DNA of 64,000 bases from Dromiciops gliroides (taxonomy: Eukaryota > Chordata > Mammalia > Microbiotheria > Microbiotheriidae), in contig NC_057861.1 of the NCBI RefSeq assembly GCF_019393635.1, positions 363,118,453-363,182,452 on the forward strand, given 5' to 3'. The notes under the pieces were generated by a model. It worked only from the letters and a program-made list of their open reading frames with translations. It ran no database searches and was not told the origin of the DNA. This document shows, piece after piece, positions 22,831 to 33,774 of the stretch. A program made the position numbers and the translations under genes. Within the stretch, counting starts at the first letter, position 1; the number at the start of each line of letters is the position of its first letter.

Positions 22831-22879
22831 AACAGTGCAATATGGCAGTAAAGAAAATTAATACAATCTTAGGTATGAA

Positions 22880-23000
22880 AATCAGCATAATATAATGGAT
22901 GGCTAACTTGGATTTAGAAAGACCTGGGCTTAAATCCTACCCTTGATTAATAGAAAAATCCCTTTATCTCTCAGTACCCCCAGACAACTGTCTAAGACTG
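22880..23000 (+). repeat. Decayed CORE-SINE
   Basis: 'ataatggatggctaacttggatttagaaagacctgggcttaaatcc' is a diverged SINE head and B-box region. Confidence 0.55.
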
Positions 23001-23039
23001 AAATTTACAAAGATATCAATTTGTTTTACTGGAGGGAAT

Positions 23040-23700
23040 TTTCACACTGGAAATTCCCCATAATGATGAAATGTTAGATCTAGAACAACAAGACAAATTA
23101 GGAGAGGAATAGTGCCTCTGAATAAAAAGATCATAGTACTGTTACAATCTGCCTTAGTCAGATCACATCTGGAGTATGCTGTTCCATTCCAGTGGCCACA
23201 TTTTCAGAAGGACATGGATATGCTAGAAAGCTTCTACAGCAGAGTAACCAGGACAAAAAAGGACCTTAAAATTACTGTCATATGAGCATTCCTGGAGGAA
23301 ATGGAAATGTTTATGCTGAAGTAAAGACCACCAGGATGTGTGCCAGCTGCCTTCTTGTATTTGAAGGTCTCTCATGGTGGATGAGTGGAGGCGAGGAAGT
23401 ATAGTTGTTTTTCTTTGCCTTAGAGGGTAAAACTAGTAGCATTTAACATGGATAAATGTTATCCATTTAACTTTGATGTAAAGAAAAGCTTCCTATTAAT
23501 GTTGATTCAAGCTCCTCTGGGAAGTCATCATGGATTCCCCTTTATTGCTGGTCAACAAGCAAAGGCCAGATGAGAGCTTATGAGTGTTGTCATAAAGGGC
23601 ATTCTTGTTGAGTGATATGTTGGGCTCAATGGTTTCTGAAGTTCTTTTCAATTTATATGTTCTGGGGCTATGTGATTATATCAAATGAGCTTATATCAAT
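23040..23700 (+). mobile_element. CR1/L3 LINE 3' region
   Basis: Best CR1/L3 piece here. Its order matches the end of the reverse transcriptase: 'tagtcagatcacatctggagtatgctgttccattcc' (S-D-H-I-W-S-M-L-F-H-type decay of the LEYCVQF region), 'agtaaccaggacaaaaaa', 'atgtttatgctgaagtaaagacc', 'cttcttgtatttgaaggtc', 'gatgtaaagaaaagcttcc' and 'ggcattcttgttgag'. No open frame. Confidence 0.7.
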
Positions 23701-23729
23701 CAATATGATTCAAGGTCTTCCCTTAGCAA

Positions 23730-24030
23730 ACAGTTGTCAATTCTGCTTTCCATCCCTTTCTCATGCTATTTTCTCTCAGGCACTTTATACTATAGTCAAG
23801 CCTGGCTATTTGATGTCCCTCTAAAACATTGTTTTCTTGCATTTGCAATATTTATATCATTCCCTAAACCTGGAATGTTTTGTGTATCATCCCTGCTTCC
23901 TCCCCACACACACAAACACCAATAGGAAAAAAAAAATCATTGCCTTTTGAAATCCTAGCTATTCTTATCTTTAAGACCCTACTCAAATGTTGCTTCCTGT
24001 GTGTAGCCAACTGCTTTTCTAGGTTCACCT
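23730..24030 (+). mobile_element. L2 LINE 3' fragment
   Basis: 'ttccctaaacctggaatgtttt', 'tttgaaatcctagctattc' and 'aagaccctactcaaatgttgcttcctg' follow the L2 3' region order seen at 43.6-43.75 kb. Confidence 0.6.
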
Positions 24031-24033
24031 TAC

Positions 24034-24490
24034 AGGGCAGCCAGGTGTCATAGTGAGTATGTTTATAAGCAGGTGCCAGGAGGCAGAGAACTAAGCCCTA
24101 AACTTCATTTCTTGGCACTGTGAACTCTGCCCTTATTCTGTTGGGAGCTACCACTGTCATATTTACCAAAGCCTGGTATTGTTAATAAAACTGAAGACTG
24201 ATATGGATCAACAGTCTGTTTTTTGCCTTGTGACTGCCTTTGCATGTACCAACCTGTTGGTTGTTATGTCCCAGACTATTTTCCCCAGACCCAGGATATG
24301 ATGCTTACTCCAAAAATGCTTTCCTGACCCCTTCCCCAACCCCCTGTATTTGGAAATAATCTTTCCTTCTTCAGACACCTGATAGCACCTGCTTCCTACC
24401 TCTTTCATGTACCTATCACCTTCTGTACAGTCACACAGTATATATAGTTTCTCTGATCCACATGATATGGCCATTTCTTTTTTTTTTCTT
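24034..24490. other. Unassigned, possible LTR scrap
   Basis: A SINE-head-like scrap ('cagggcagccaggtgtcatag') lies at 24034. 'gttaataaaactgaagac' at about 24180 followed by a T/G-rich stretch could be a polyadenylation site of an old LTR, but nothing else supports this. Confidence 0.3.
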
Positions 24491-24494
24491 TTTT

Positions 24495-24712
24495 CTTTTT
24501 TGGTGTTTGATTTAATTGGTAAAGGGAATGTCTGTTGAGGAAAACTTCACTACCTCTAAAATTACTTAGCAATTTAGTCTGAGAGAATTGCCTGGAGCAC
24601 CAAAAGTTTATATGAATTAACCAGGGTCACACAGAGAGTGTGCTTCAAAAGCAGGATTTAAGCTTATTTTTTCCTGAATCTGAGGTCAACTCCTTAATTG
24701 GTGTATTGTCCT
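24495..24712 (-). repeat. CORE-SINE
   Basis: 'gagagaattgcctggagcac', 'ccagggtcacacagagagtgtg' and 'cctgaatctgaggtcaactcc' are CORE-SINE landmarks on the minus strand. Confidence 0.6.
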
Positions 24713-24949
24713 GCAATAATATGGTTAGTTCATTATGATTAAAAATGTAATACTAATACTATTTCTTAACAATGTAAATAAAATACCTTATAATTAAACC
24801 TTACGCTATATGTGGTAACTTTGAAGTGAAAAAATAATTTGGATATACAAATTCTAAGGGTTTTTTAGAATTCTAAAGACTCAATATTTTATAGTAAAAT
24901 CACTTTCTTGAGACTCAGAAATTCTCAAAAACGATTTGTACAAGGAAAT

Positions 24950-25110
24950 CGCTGTTGTTGTTGTTTGACCTTTTTTCTCAAAGAGGACAATGACAGTGGG
25001 AAATGATGTCACAACTTGCAGTGAATTGGATTAAAGTAAGGCAGAGCTGGGCAAAGTCACCAGCCTCACTCTTTCCTTCAGAACCATCCAGGTCCAGTGC
25101 TTTATGGGAA
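24950..25110 (-). mobile_element. L3-tailed repeat, 3' part
   Basis: Plus strand reads 'gctgttgttgttgtttgacc', 'caaagaggacaatgacagtggg', 'gatgtcacaacttgcagtgaattgg' and 'ccatccaggtccagtgc', the same order as at 11316-11470 and 53093-53150. Confidence 0.65.
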
Positions 25111-25480
25111 ATATCAGTGCATAAGAGAGCATGCAGAAAATGGAGATTCTCTGCAGAACAGAGACTTTGGTTTTTATAGCTTAGTTTCAAGGTCAGACCT
25201 TTTAGCATGTCTGAGTTTGACCAGCAATCTAAGATTTTGTTATGACTGTTGAAGCCACAAGTAATGAGATGTTAAAGTCCAGATAATTCCCTACAAATAA
25301 AGATATTTGATGCATTTTGAAGCTATATATTTCTTGCATAATTTAGAGGTGGGAAGAGCAAGATAAAGATGTCACTGTTGACAAAATGGCATTTCTAAAA
25401 CCCAGAAAGACTTTCCATTTTCATATAGATTATAGCATCATTAATCTGATATTAGAAGCTAACACAGTGGCCCTTTAGTC

Positions 25481-25588
25481 CAGTGGTGTCAAACCCAAAT
25501 AGAAATAGGTGCCGCTAGATCTTACATGAGGATTTTGGGGGCCAGAATACTGACTTACTTTAAAAATGTAATATCATCTATATTTATT

Positions 25589-25663
<75 letters not shown>

Positions 25664-25725
25664 AATTACATTTTAATCTGGTTTGGATAATACTTAGGAG
25701 TGTTATAGGAAGCATGGGATCCATT
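25481..25725 (+). mobile_element. hAT-like DNA transposon relic (MITE)
   Basis: Starts at a terminal 'cagtggtgtcaaac' with candidate 8-bp target 'ctttagtc' before it. It continues with 'gatttt..gggggcca..atactgacttac' and 'acattttaatctggtttgg', an order I know from mammalian and marsupial hAT MITEs. The right end is decayed and a CA/TA microsatellite has expanded inside. Confidence 0.55.
25590..25663. repeat. (CA)n(TA)n microsatellite
   Basis: About 30 CA units followed by TA units, within the hAT-like relic. Confidence 0.97.
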
Positions 25726-25750
25726 GAATGCATCACTTTCATTTCTTCTT

Positions 25751-25890
25751 TTTATTGTGGGCCAATGAGGGTTAAATGACTTGCCCAGGGTCACACAGCT
25801 AATAAGTGTCAAATGTCTGAGGTCGGATTTGAATTTAGGTCCTCCTGAATCCAGGGCTAATTCTTTATCCACTGCACCACCTAGCTGCCT
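25751..25890 (-). mobile_element. tRNA-derived marsupial SINE, subfamily B
   Basis: Reversed SINE: 'gccaatgagggttaaatgacttgcccagg' to 'ctgcaccacctagctgcc'. Abuts the next SINE in the same orientation. Confidence 0.92.
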
Positions 25891-25906
25891 CACTTCTTTT
25901 ATTTCT

Positions 25907-26068
25907 TTTATTCTTTTTTTTTTTTTTTTTTTAGTGAGGCAATTGGGGTTAAGTGACTTGCCCAGGGTCACACAGCTAGTAAGTATTAAGTGTCTGAGGC
26001 CAGATTTGAACTCAGGTATTCCTGAATCCAGGGCCGGTGCTCTATCTACTGCGCTATCTTGCTGCCCC
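25907..26068 (-). mobile_element. tRNA-derived marsupial SINE, subfamily A
   Basis: Reversed full-length SINE with poly-T at 25915-25932. Perfect TSD 'cttttatttct' (25896-25906 and 26069-26079), lying in the T-rich flank of the preceding SINE. Confidence 0.95.
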
Positions 26069-26079
26069 CTTTTATTTCT

Positions 26080-26465
26080 AATGTCCATACCAATTAGAGG
26101 GAATCTCCAAAAAAAAAAAACATAGAATGCAAGCAAAGTCCCCTATATCCATTTTTCTCAAAAATGAAGTTCTATAATAAATATCACAACAAATATCTTT
26201 CCAGAAAGAGAAACCTGCCTGCTGGCAATTGTTTCAACCCTAACTCTGCTATTCCCAAGACAGCATTTTGCTCTCCTTATAGATGGAGGAAACAATCTAT
26301 TATTGACATATACCAAAGACTTTTTAAACTGCTAAGAATCAAGAATGATCTGCAATTTTATATAAGAAGATTCAAAAACCAATGTGGTTACATAAACAAG
26401 AACATCTATAAAGTGCTTTGTATCTTCACCATCTTTCTGGTAGTAAAATAATTGAAATATTAAGG
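26080..26465. other. Unassigned DNA with a chance 95-codon ORF
   Basis: A frame at 26164-26451 is open but has no domain, signal or family likeness that I can see; base composition is like the rest. Confidence 0.4.
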
Positions 26466-26469
26466 AGAA

Positions 26470-26645
26470 AGATGGGGAAGAAACAGACATCTATGAAATG
26501 CTTCCTATGTTCCAGGCATACACATTTTATTTGTTCCTCACAACAATCCTATGGAGTAGATGCTATAATTATCCCCATTTGACAGTTGAGGAAATTAAAG
26601 CTCAATGAGGTTAAATGACTTTCCCAGTCATAGCTAATAAGTGTT
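26470..26645 (-). repeat. MIR-type SINE
   Basis: 'cctatgttccaggcatac', 'cacaacaatcctatggagtag' and 'acagttgaggaaattaaagctcaatgagg' in reversed MIR order. Confidence 0.7.
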
Positions 26646-26649
26646 CAGT

Positions 26650-26995
26650 TTTTGAAAATGAGTAGTTAGTTATAAGTTGTTGTATGTGGGAAGTCTGTAC
26701 TACATAGAATATAACACAAAGTCCTACTTCAATTACTCTATGGTAACAAGGAGGTGAAACTGGATATTTGGAGACTATTTCAGCAAGGTATGATCTCTGG
26801 CAAGTTTTACCCTGCTGGGATGGCATGGGATACGTGCATTCAGTATAATTCTGGCAACAGATCTACCAAGGAAAAGGACAATCTGTGTTTAGGTCCCTCT
26901 TCTCTTTTTGTTCTATTTCACTTAGTAATCTTAGCAGTTCTCATGGGCTCAGTGATCACCTTTTTGTTCCTGATATCTAGGCACTAGAAATAGAG
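26650..26995. other. Unassigned DNA
   Basis: Nothing recognisable. Confidence 0.4.
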
Positions 26996-26999
26996 CTTT

Positions 27000-27210
27000 G
27001 ACATTGGAGTCAGGGAGACATGAATTTGAATGTAGCCTCAGATACTTGCTAGCTGTGGGACCCTAGGCAAGTCAATGAACTTCTCTTTGCCTCAGTTTCC
27101 TGTACTGTAAATTAGGGATAATAACAGCACCTACATTAAAGGATTTTTGTAAGGATCATATGAATTAATATTTTCAAGATACCCATGCCCTTTATAAATG
27201 CTATTTTTTT
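27000..27210 (+). repeat. MIR-type SINE
   Basis: 'ttggagtcagggagacatgaatttgaatg', 'ctagctgtgggaccctaggcaagtc', 'ctcagtttcctgtactgtaaattagggataat' and a decayed tail, full MIR order. Confidence 0.75.
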
Positions 27211-27451
27211 TAGTTCCACCCCATCAATTATATTTTTAATATCACAAACTGGATGTCTTATAGGCAAGACTTAGCTTGTCCAAAACAAGCTTATTATTCT
27301 TACCCCCCAAAACTTCATTTCTTCTCAAATTTCCTATTTTCTTTAAGGTTCTACTTTCCTCTTAGGCACCCTAACTTGAAACCTCAGTCATTCCTGAGTC
27401 CTCATACTTACTTACCTCATACATCCAATTTGTTGTCAAGTCTTGTCATTA

Positions 27452-27499
27452 ATATATATATATATATATATATGTGCATATATACATACACATACACAT

Positions 27500-27577
<78 letters not shown>

Positions 27578-27578
27578 G
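27452..27578. repeat. (TA)n(CATA)n(TA)n(GA)n compound microsatellite
   Basis: About 125 bp of alternating TA, ATACAC and TA blocks, ending in about 14 GA units. The tyrosine/isoleucine-rich ORFs over it are artefacts. Confidence 0.97.
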
Positions 27579-27886
27579 GCAGTGAAAGTCAATGCCAATT
27601 CATACTACAACTGATTTATAAAATCTTATGGAGGAGTAAAGTGGAAGGCAATGAACAGTTTTATTATCTAAGACAGAGGAAGGCATTGTCAAGGAAATGT
27701 ATGTAAGAAGCTTGGTGAAATATTCAATCTAGACTATCCCAAGAAAAGTAAAGGATGAAAGTGTCACATGGATGACAAATATAAAAAAAATTTTTCTTTT
27801 CATCAGTGAGAGTGAAGTAATTACATTTGGATACTAATATTAATAGTTCCCAATGTGATCCATGAGTTATTAAAAATGGAACTATA

Positions 27887-28033
27887 GGTAGGGCAGCTAA
27901 GTGGCACAATGAATAAAGCACTGACCCTGGATTCAGGAGGACCTGAGTTCAAATCTGGCTTCAGACACTTGACACTAGCTGTGTGACCCTGGGTAAGTCA
28001 CTTAACCCTCATTGCACCGCCCCTCCCCCCAAA
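27887..28033 (+). mobile_element. tRNA-derived marsupial SINE, subfamily B
   Basis: Full head ('gggcagctaagtggcac') with a C-rich tail instead of poly-A. TSD 'ggaactata' (27878-27886 and 28034-28042). Confidence 0.93.
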
Positions 28034-28264
28034 GGAACTATAAGAATTATAGGAAGAATCACTTGGCTTGATGTACCATTTACCCCCCACCCCAAACACA
28101 CCATTTTGGAGTTATTAATGGATTAATTCTCAAGATTGATGGAAAGAGAATCTAAAATTTTAGGGAAAAATCATAGACCTTATTCCTAAAAATGATTAAA
28201 ATATTTTATTTGGCATTTTAATTAAAATGTTAACTATTATAATAAAATAATGATAAAATTAAAT

Positions 28265-28530
28265 TATTATTGTTAAGATTTATATAACACTTACTATGTG
28301 CTAGGCACTGTGATAAATACTTTACAATATTACCTTATTTGATTTTCACAATAACCCTGGGAGGTAGATTCTGTTATTATCCCCATTTTATAGATGAGTA
28401 AACTAAGGCAAACAGGATTTACATGATTTTCCCAGGGTCACATAACTAGCAAGAGTCTGAGGCTAAATTTGAACTCTGTTCCTCCTGACTCCAGGCCTAG
28501 TGCTCCATCCATCTCATCACCCATTTGGAT
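28265..28530 (-). repeat. MIR-type SINE, nearly complete
   Basis: Reversed order from L2-like tail ('acttactatgtgctaggcactgtg') through CORE ('ccccattttatagatgagtaaactaaggc') to the tRNA-like head ('gcctagtgctccatcc'). Confidence 0.8.
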
Positions 28531-28549
28531 GCTTTCTTTCTGGTTACTT

Positions 28550-29685
28550 TATGAGATGGGAGAAAAAGGAAAAAAAAATCTTTATGAGAATAATCTTTGT
28601 ATCTATCAATAGAATATTAAATGAAGATACAAGTAGGGCCTACACAGTTATTTCCAGTAATATTCTATAACAAGGAACTTTTTTTACAGGCATATAACTG
28701 ATTTAGATGTATAGAAAATGAGTCCAAAATGTGCTTACTGTTTGATGACTATAAAGTAGGTTTCTCTGAAGCATGTTTGAAAATCATTCATGATTCCTGG
28801 ACAGATGCAAAAAGTCAGAAATATTTGGGCCTAAATTTCAGTATTGATTCAGTTCCCATGATAAGTTGGATGTTAAAAAAAAAATTACCTCTTAGCGACT
28901 TTAACCAGTCAGGTGACCCTGACACAGGATACACTAGGGTTCACTACCAAAAGGGCAAAAATCTACACTGTGACCTGTATGTTCCTGGTGCCGCTTATGC
29001 TCCTCAGCACCACTTTACATCAGGAGAACCTTTTTGACCTACAGTAACAACATCACTTACCTTATGGGCGATGCTGCCCACAGATTATTGAGATTTAGGC
29101 CTTGATCATTCCAAAGAGGGAAGGCATGGCCTAGCATTTGTTGGTTTTGTTTTCTAATAAATTTTTTAAATATTTACTTCAAGACCTTTAAACAGTTTTA
29201 TTGCCTATCTGATTTGTTTTTGCTATAATTTTAATTTAGTTCTCCCTCCCCTCTTCACAGTCCTGCTTATGACAGGTCCCTCATATCAATGATATTCGGA
29301 CTGTCCAGTAAAGGCTCTGAAGCCATTTAGCCATGGATATGGTGGAAGTTCCTCTTCAACATTCTTAGATTCTGCCACATAGGGGTGGGATGTTATAGGA
29401 TCACACACTCTCCCCCTCTCCCTTATAACATAGGCCAGGCAAAGAAGTTGTCCCTGAGACTGGATTGGCTGGGTAATGGGGGCAGGGGAAGGCAGTCTTA
29501 AAGGTTCAGCCATCATTCCAGTGATGCAAATTTCTGGTGAACTCTGGCTTTTGTGTACTCATGTGATTTTCTACTCACCAAAGGGTATTAGAAAGCCCAC
29601 CCACATGGAGTCAGAGCCCTGCAGACTTGGCAAATGTCCCAGAGCTACAAGTCGCCCCATTCTGTCCTGATGACCAATCCATTTA
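28550..29685. other. Unassigned DNA with a 102-codon ORF
   Basis: A frame at 28729-29037 (+) is open without a recognisable domain. A G+C-moderate stretch at 29240-29670 resembles no repeat I know. Candidate unique sequence, but I see no splice-bounded exon or conserved protein. Confidence 0.4.
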
Positions 29686-29686
29686 T

Positions 29687-29782
29687 TTTTTTTTAATTTT
29701 TTTTTTTGGTGAGGCAATTGGGGTTAAGTGACTTGCCCAGGGTCACACAGCTAGTAAGTGTTAAGTGTCTGAGGCCGGATTT
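29687..29782 (-). mobile_element. 5'-truncated marsupial SINE, subfamily A
   Basis: Only the 3' half is present (tail to 'gtgtctgaggccggat'). The 16-bp TSD 'tgaccaatccatttat' is perfect (29671-29686 and 29783-29798), so the truncation occurred on insertion. Confidence 0.95.
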
Positions 29783-29799
29783 TGACCAATCCATTTATA

Positions 29800-30575
29800 T
29801 ACGAAAGCAAAGGGATGAAGTGTGGCATGGCTACCTAAGCTAACACTTCAGTATTCTTGTTTAAAATCCTTAACACCCTTGTTTATTATCCTATATGACA
29901 TAGCTAAGTGAGTTCATTTTTAAAAACATAATGTGTGATGACCTAAGAGTATCTCATTTCATTCAATATTAAATCAAAACTAATAAGCTATAATAGATTG
30001 GCATGAGCCAGGTCCACCCATTATACCCTCTCTTGATGTAAATTTACTTTTTTATGTGCTATTTCTTCAGAGATTTATTAAATAATCTGAAGAAAAATTA
30101 AATGACAATTCATGTAATGTGTGAATAAGCAATGACATGTTACCCTCTTCTTTCCAGAAATTTTTGTCTCTTAAAAGGGACTAAAATGTTTCGTCCTAAT
30201 GAGCAAGTGATGTTAAAGCTACAGGGAGCATGGAAGAATGGCGAGGGGATATGTTTTATCAGTGAATGGCTTTCAGTATCCCTCACATTATTCTGTATAA
30301 GTGGCTAACCTTACCGAGATCAAAGATTCACTGAAAGATTTATCATTGGGTTTGTATATGAAAGACTGAATTTAAACATACTATAATGTAATAAGAATCC
30401 AGAATTTGGCAACATTTGAGTCTGTTATCGAGTAAGAAAAGAGTCAGTATAGCTTACATAGTTTTGCTTCCTAAGAAAAGAAATAAGACAACAGTGAGTT
30501 TAACTTGATAAAGTAATAGATATAGAGAGGTTTGGAAAGAGAATGAAAATTCATGGATTATTCTGTACACTGTGA
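29800..30575. other. Unassigned AT-rich DNA
   Basis: No recognisable element. Confidence 0.45.
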
Positions 30576-30579
30576 AGCA

Positions 30580-30842
30580 TTGTGTTGTTTTTTAGTTATT
30601 TTTCAGTCATTTCTGCCTCTTCATAGCCCCTTTTGGAGTTTTCTTGGCAAAGGTACTTGAGTGGTTTGCTATTTCTTTCTCCAGCTCATTTTACACTTGA
30701 GGAAACTGAGGCAAACAGGGTTAAGTGACTTGTCCAGGGTCAAACAGCTACTTAAGTGTTTGAGGCTGGCTTTGAATTCAGGAAGAGGAGTCTTCCTGAC
30801 TCTTGGCCCAGCACTCTATGCACTGTGCCACTTAGATGTCTG
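30580..30842 (-). mobile_element. MAR1-type SINE
   Basis: Plus strand: 'ttatttttcagtcatttctgcctcttcatagccc', 'ggagttttcttggcaaag', CORE 'ccagctcattttacacttgaggaaactgaggc', then the reversed head 'ctatgcactgtgccacttag'. Confidence 0.88.
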
Positions 30843-30862
30843 TGAAGCATCATAAAATATAG

Positions 30863-31048
30863 CAAAACTTCTTAAACTATGGGTCGTGACCCTATATGTG
30901 GTTATGTAAATGGATGTGGGGGTCACAAAAAATTTGGCAGTAAATGTTTGATTTTTATACCTATTTTATATATCTATATGCCCAGGGTCATGTTAAAATC
31001 TCTTATACAAAAAAAAGGTCGAGGGTGGAAAAAGTTTAGGAAGCCCTG
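30863..31048 (+). mobile_element. hAT-like MITE with 8-bp TSD
   Basis: Left end CAaaACTTCTTAAACT and right end (reverse complement) CAGGGCTTCCTAAACT form an inverted terminal repeat. Flanks 'aaatatag' (30855-30862) and 'gaatatag' (31049-31056) agree at 7 of 8 bases, and 8-bp TSDs are the hAT hallmark. At 186 bp it is far too short to encode a transposase. Confidence 0.75.
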
Positions 31049-31259
31049 GAATATAGGATATATTGTATGGGTCAAAGAAAGAGATCCAGTATAGGAAGGT
31101 ATGTTCAGAGCCACTTAAATGAATTCATTTATAAAGTTATCATAACTCTATTAGGAGTAATATAATTGATAAAATCACAGACAAGGATATTAAATGATTT
31201 GATGTAGAATAAAGGTGGAGAAAGAAGTATAGTAGCTTTGAAACCTGACTGAAGAAGTT

Positions 31260-31375
31260 CTGGAGAAATGTATACTGTCAAAAGCAAGCACCTACTGCAT
31301 GGGAGTCACTGGGTCCATAAATATAAGGAAAAATGATAAGAAGCCTCTGACTTTGGAATGCTTATACTCTTCTAA
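31260..31375 (-). repeat. L2 3' end
   Basis: 'gcaagcacctactgcatggg', 'ataaatataaggaaaaatg' and 'gcctctgactttggaatgcttat' follow the reversed L2 end order. Confidence 0.55.
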
Positions 31376-31378
31376 AGG

Positions 31379-31425
31379 CTCTCTCTCTCTCTCTCCCCTC
31401 TCTCTCTTTCTCTCTCTCTGCCTTT
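31379..31425. repeat. (CT)n microsatellite
   Basis: Imperfect CT run. Confidence 0.9.
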
Positions 31426-31538
31426 CCCTCTACATACATGTATATATTACGCTCATATAGTATATATATGTACATGATAATTGAAGGAGGGAGTTTGAAC
31501 ATAAATCAAGGAATATTTGGATGATAGAATCAAAGATC

Positions 31539-31961
31539 TCCGCTGCCTCGCAGCTATACCCATATATGGGAAAGGCTTCGGGAGTTAACCTCAAGGAAAA
31601 ATCAGGAGTCAGAGTCCCTTAGGCAGTTGGATGTTGGACATCACATCCCTCTGGCAACTGCTGCGGTGGCACTGGTGCCAAACTGTATTGGCTCTGCCTC
31701 CCTTTGGATCCACCAATGTCGTGGAGAGGGAAAACCTGCTGCATGGGCAACAGCTTGTTTTCCATATTGATCTGCCCAGGCCAGGACCCTGGAGAGGACA
31801 CTCCAGCTACTCCTCATGGGTGTAGATACAACACGGGATGTGGCAGTTGTCACTCAGGAGCTGTGGCTCCCGTATCAGACTGCACAGCCACACTGTGGCC
31901 TGTGGCTCTTCAAGGCACTGATCCATGGTCGCCCATGACTGACGGAGGCCTACTACTACTA
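31539..31961 (+). mobile_element. Second copy of the (TAC)n-tailed retroposon, 5'-truncated
   Basis: Matches the minus strand of 20370-21062 from about its position 270 onward ('cagctatacccatatatggg' to 'ggaggcctactactac'). Opposite orientation, about 10.5 kb away. TSD 'caaagatc' (31531-31538 and 31962-31969). Loss of the 5' end on insertion is typical of non-LTR retrotransposition. Confidence 0.85.
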
Positions 31962-31974
31962 CAAAGATCCTTAG

Positions 31975-33770
31975 ATATACATAAAAGCTTAAAGTTCATC
32001 TCATCTTTGCTCTTCCTTTATAGATGAAGAAGCTCAAGCTTAATTCTGCTCAGGATTTTGAAGTTAGATATGAGGAGGAAAGATCTTGGAGTCCTTTACA
32101 ATAATTATTTTAGTGAATACGATGTGGAAGTAAAGCTATAGCAAAGAATTCTTTGGGGTTTGCCAGAAGACATATATCTATGTACTGTTATTAAAAGGAA
32201 AATGGGCTAAAGTAGAATGAGAGAGTAAGAGAATAAGAATTTAATTTTTGTGGGAAAAAGACAGTTGTGGAAATAAACTTCTAGAGAAAGCCCTAATTGT
32301 ATTAATAGTCAGTTTTATATGTACCATGCCTAAATGTGTGCATACACTCCCAACATATTTAACTTTAATAAGTTATTTCCACAGTTATAGATCTGATAAT
32401 TTCTATTAAAATATTCTTACATGAGTCTTCCATCAATAACCTGGGAGGAGGCATGAAAGTTCATCAGGAAGGGCTGGATCAAGGTCAAGGGAAGAAGGCA
32501 ACTGAGAGACGAGCTGACAAAGGTTTGTGGGATAAAGAAGAATATTGTTCTATGAACAAGGAAATCAGCAATGCTAAAGACTGGATATAATTATATGATT
32601 TGGTTTATGATTTCTTTTGTAAGTAATCATCATGAATCTGTAACATCTCTGTGTTTGGGAACTTTTCAAACAGTGACTGGTTTTCTATATCAGGGAGATT
32701 ACTTGATTAAAGGTTATATACGAACCTTTGGCAATGAATTTCCATGCATTTTGTGGGATTAGGTCAGATCCATCACTTTGTTTGTTTAATTTTTATGTGT
32801 GTTCATACATAATGTCACTTGTGTTTGATTAAGATACAGATATTTATGAGGTACACTGTTGACTTGCCATCCTATTCCTATAAAGACTCAGAAACCACAA
32901 ATAACAAACAGATGAAGACAGACATTCCTGTTTACAAAAGACAGGGCCTAATTCCAAATCAAGACCTGTATCAGTTTTTCAGCAGCATCTAAGAACACGC
33001 CCACTCCCTCTGCCTTACCCTGTCTGGAGAGCTCCAGTGTTCTTGCTCTGATTACTAATGCTATTCTACTTCTAAAAGCAAGGCATATTTATGCCATCTG
33101 CTGGTGTTTTCCTAGAATTGCATTTATGATGCCACATTACCTTTTTTGTGAGAAGAAACAGTCTAGTTTGGGTTTGCAGTCAAATAGTCCTTTTAAAATC
33201 TTTTCAAAAAAATCTTTTCAAATTATTATTAAAATAAAATGAAGGTGATAGAGTATCTAATCCATGCTTCAATCACCCAGTATATGCACTCAGTGTCTAC
33301 TAAAAATATGTTGTAGGACTTAATTTTCCCTCTTGACATTCATTTGTGATCTTATCAGAATAGGCACTCCTTCTAACGGTGCAGATCAAAAGTCATCTGT
33401 GCCTGAATCTTCTTGTAACTATTGCCCATGCTTTCCTATTAATTCTACTAAGGGTCTACCCAATGCAGTGAAGACCTTTCTCTATTTTCCTTGATTTTAT
33501 ATGGATATCAGCAATTAGATATATAACCAGGAATCTTGAGACCTGATATAAGGATAAGGGGAGGAGATACCATCTTGGACCTCAAAGAATACACCTTGTA
33601 TTCCTGGGAGATTGGGAACAGGGAGGTAAAAAAAAATAGCCTGAGTTCTTATAGTTAAAGGGGACAGAAGATGGCCAGTCCCCTCTTACTCTTCTTTTGC
33701 CTGTGAACCTATCTCTCTCTCTCTCTCCAAAGGCTGTCTTACCCCCTAAAACTCATGAGGCATATGTCAA
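31975..33770. other. Unassigned, largely unique-looking DNA
   Basis: No gene and no repeat that I can name over about 1.8 kb. 32.95-33.12 kb is richer in G+C; 'gccatctgctggtg' near 33092 weakly resembles a reversed CTCF core. Confidence 0.45.
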
Positions 33771-33774
33771 TAAA

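Noticed and set aside
25666..26136. 156- and 114-codon ORFs
   Set aside because: Both run through two tandem SINEs; the repeated peptide TLGKSLNPNC or SDLPRVTQLVS is the SINE read in one frame and recurs at every copy.
27253..27706. ORFs with Tyr-Ile repeats
   Set aside because: Microsatellite translation.
28729..29037. 102-codon ORF as a gene
   Set aside because: No recognisable domain, no splice-site or composition support; length is within chance for 64 kb of six-frame sequence.
33092..33105. CTCF site 'gccatctgctggtg'
   Set aside because: Only part of the core fits and it lacks the flanking G/C positions; kept as a remark only.
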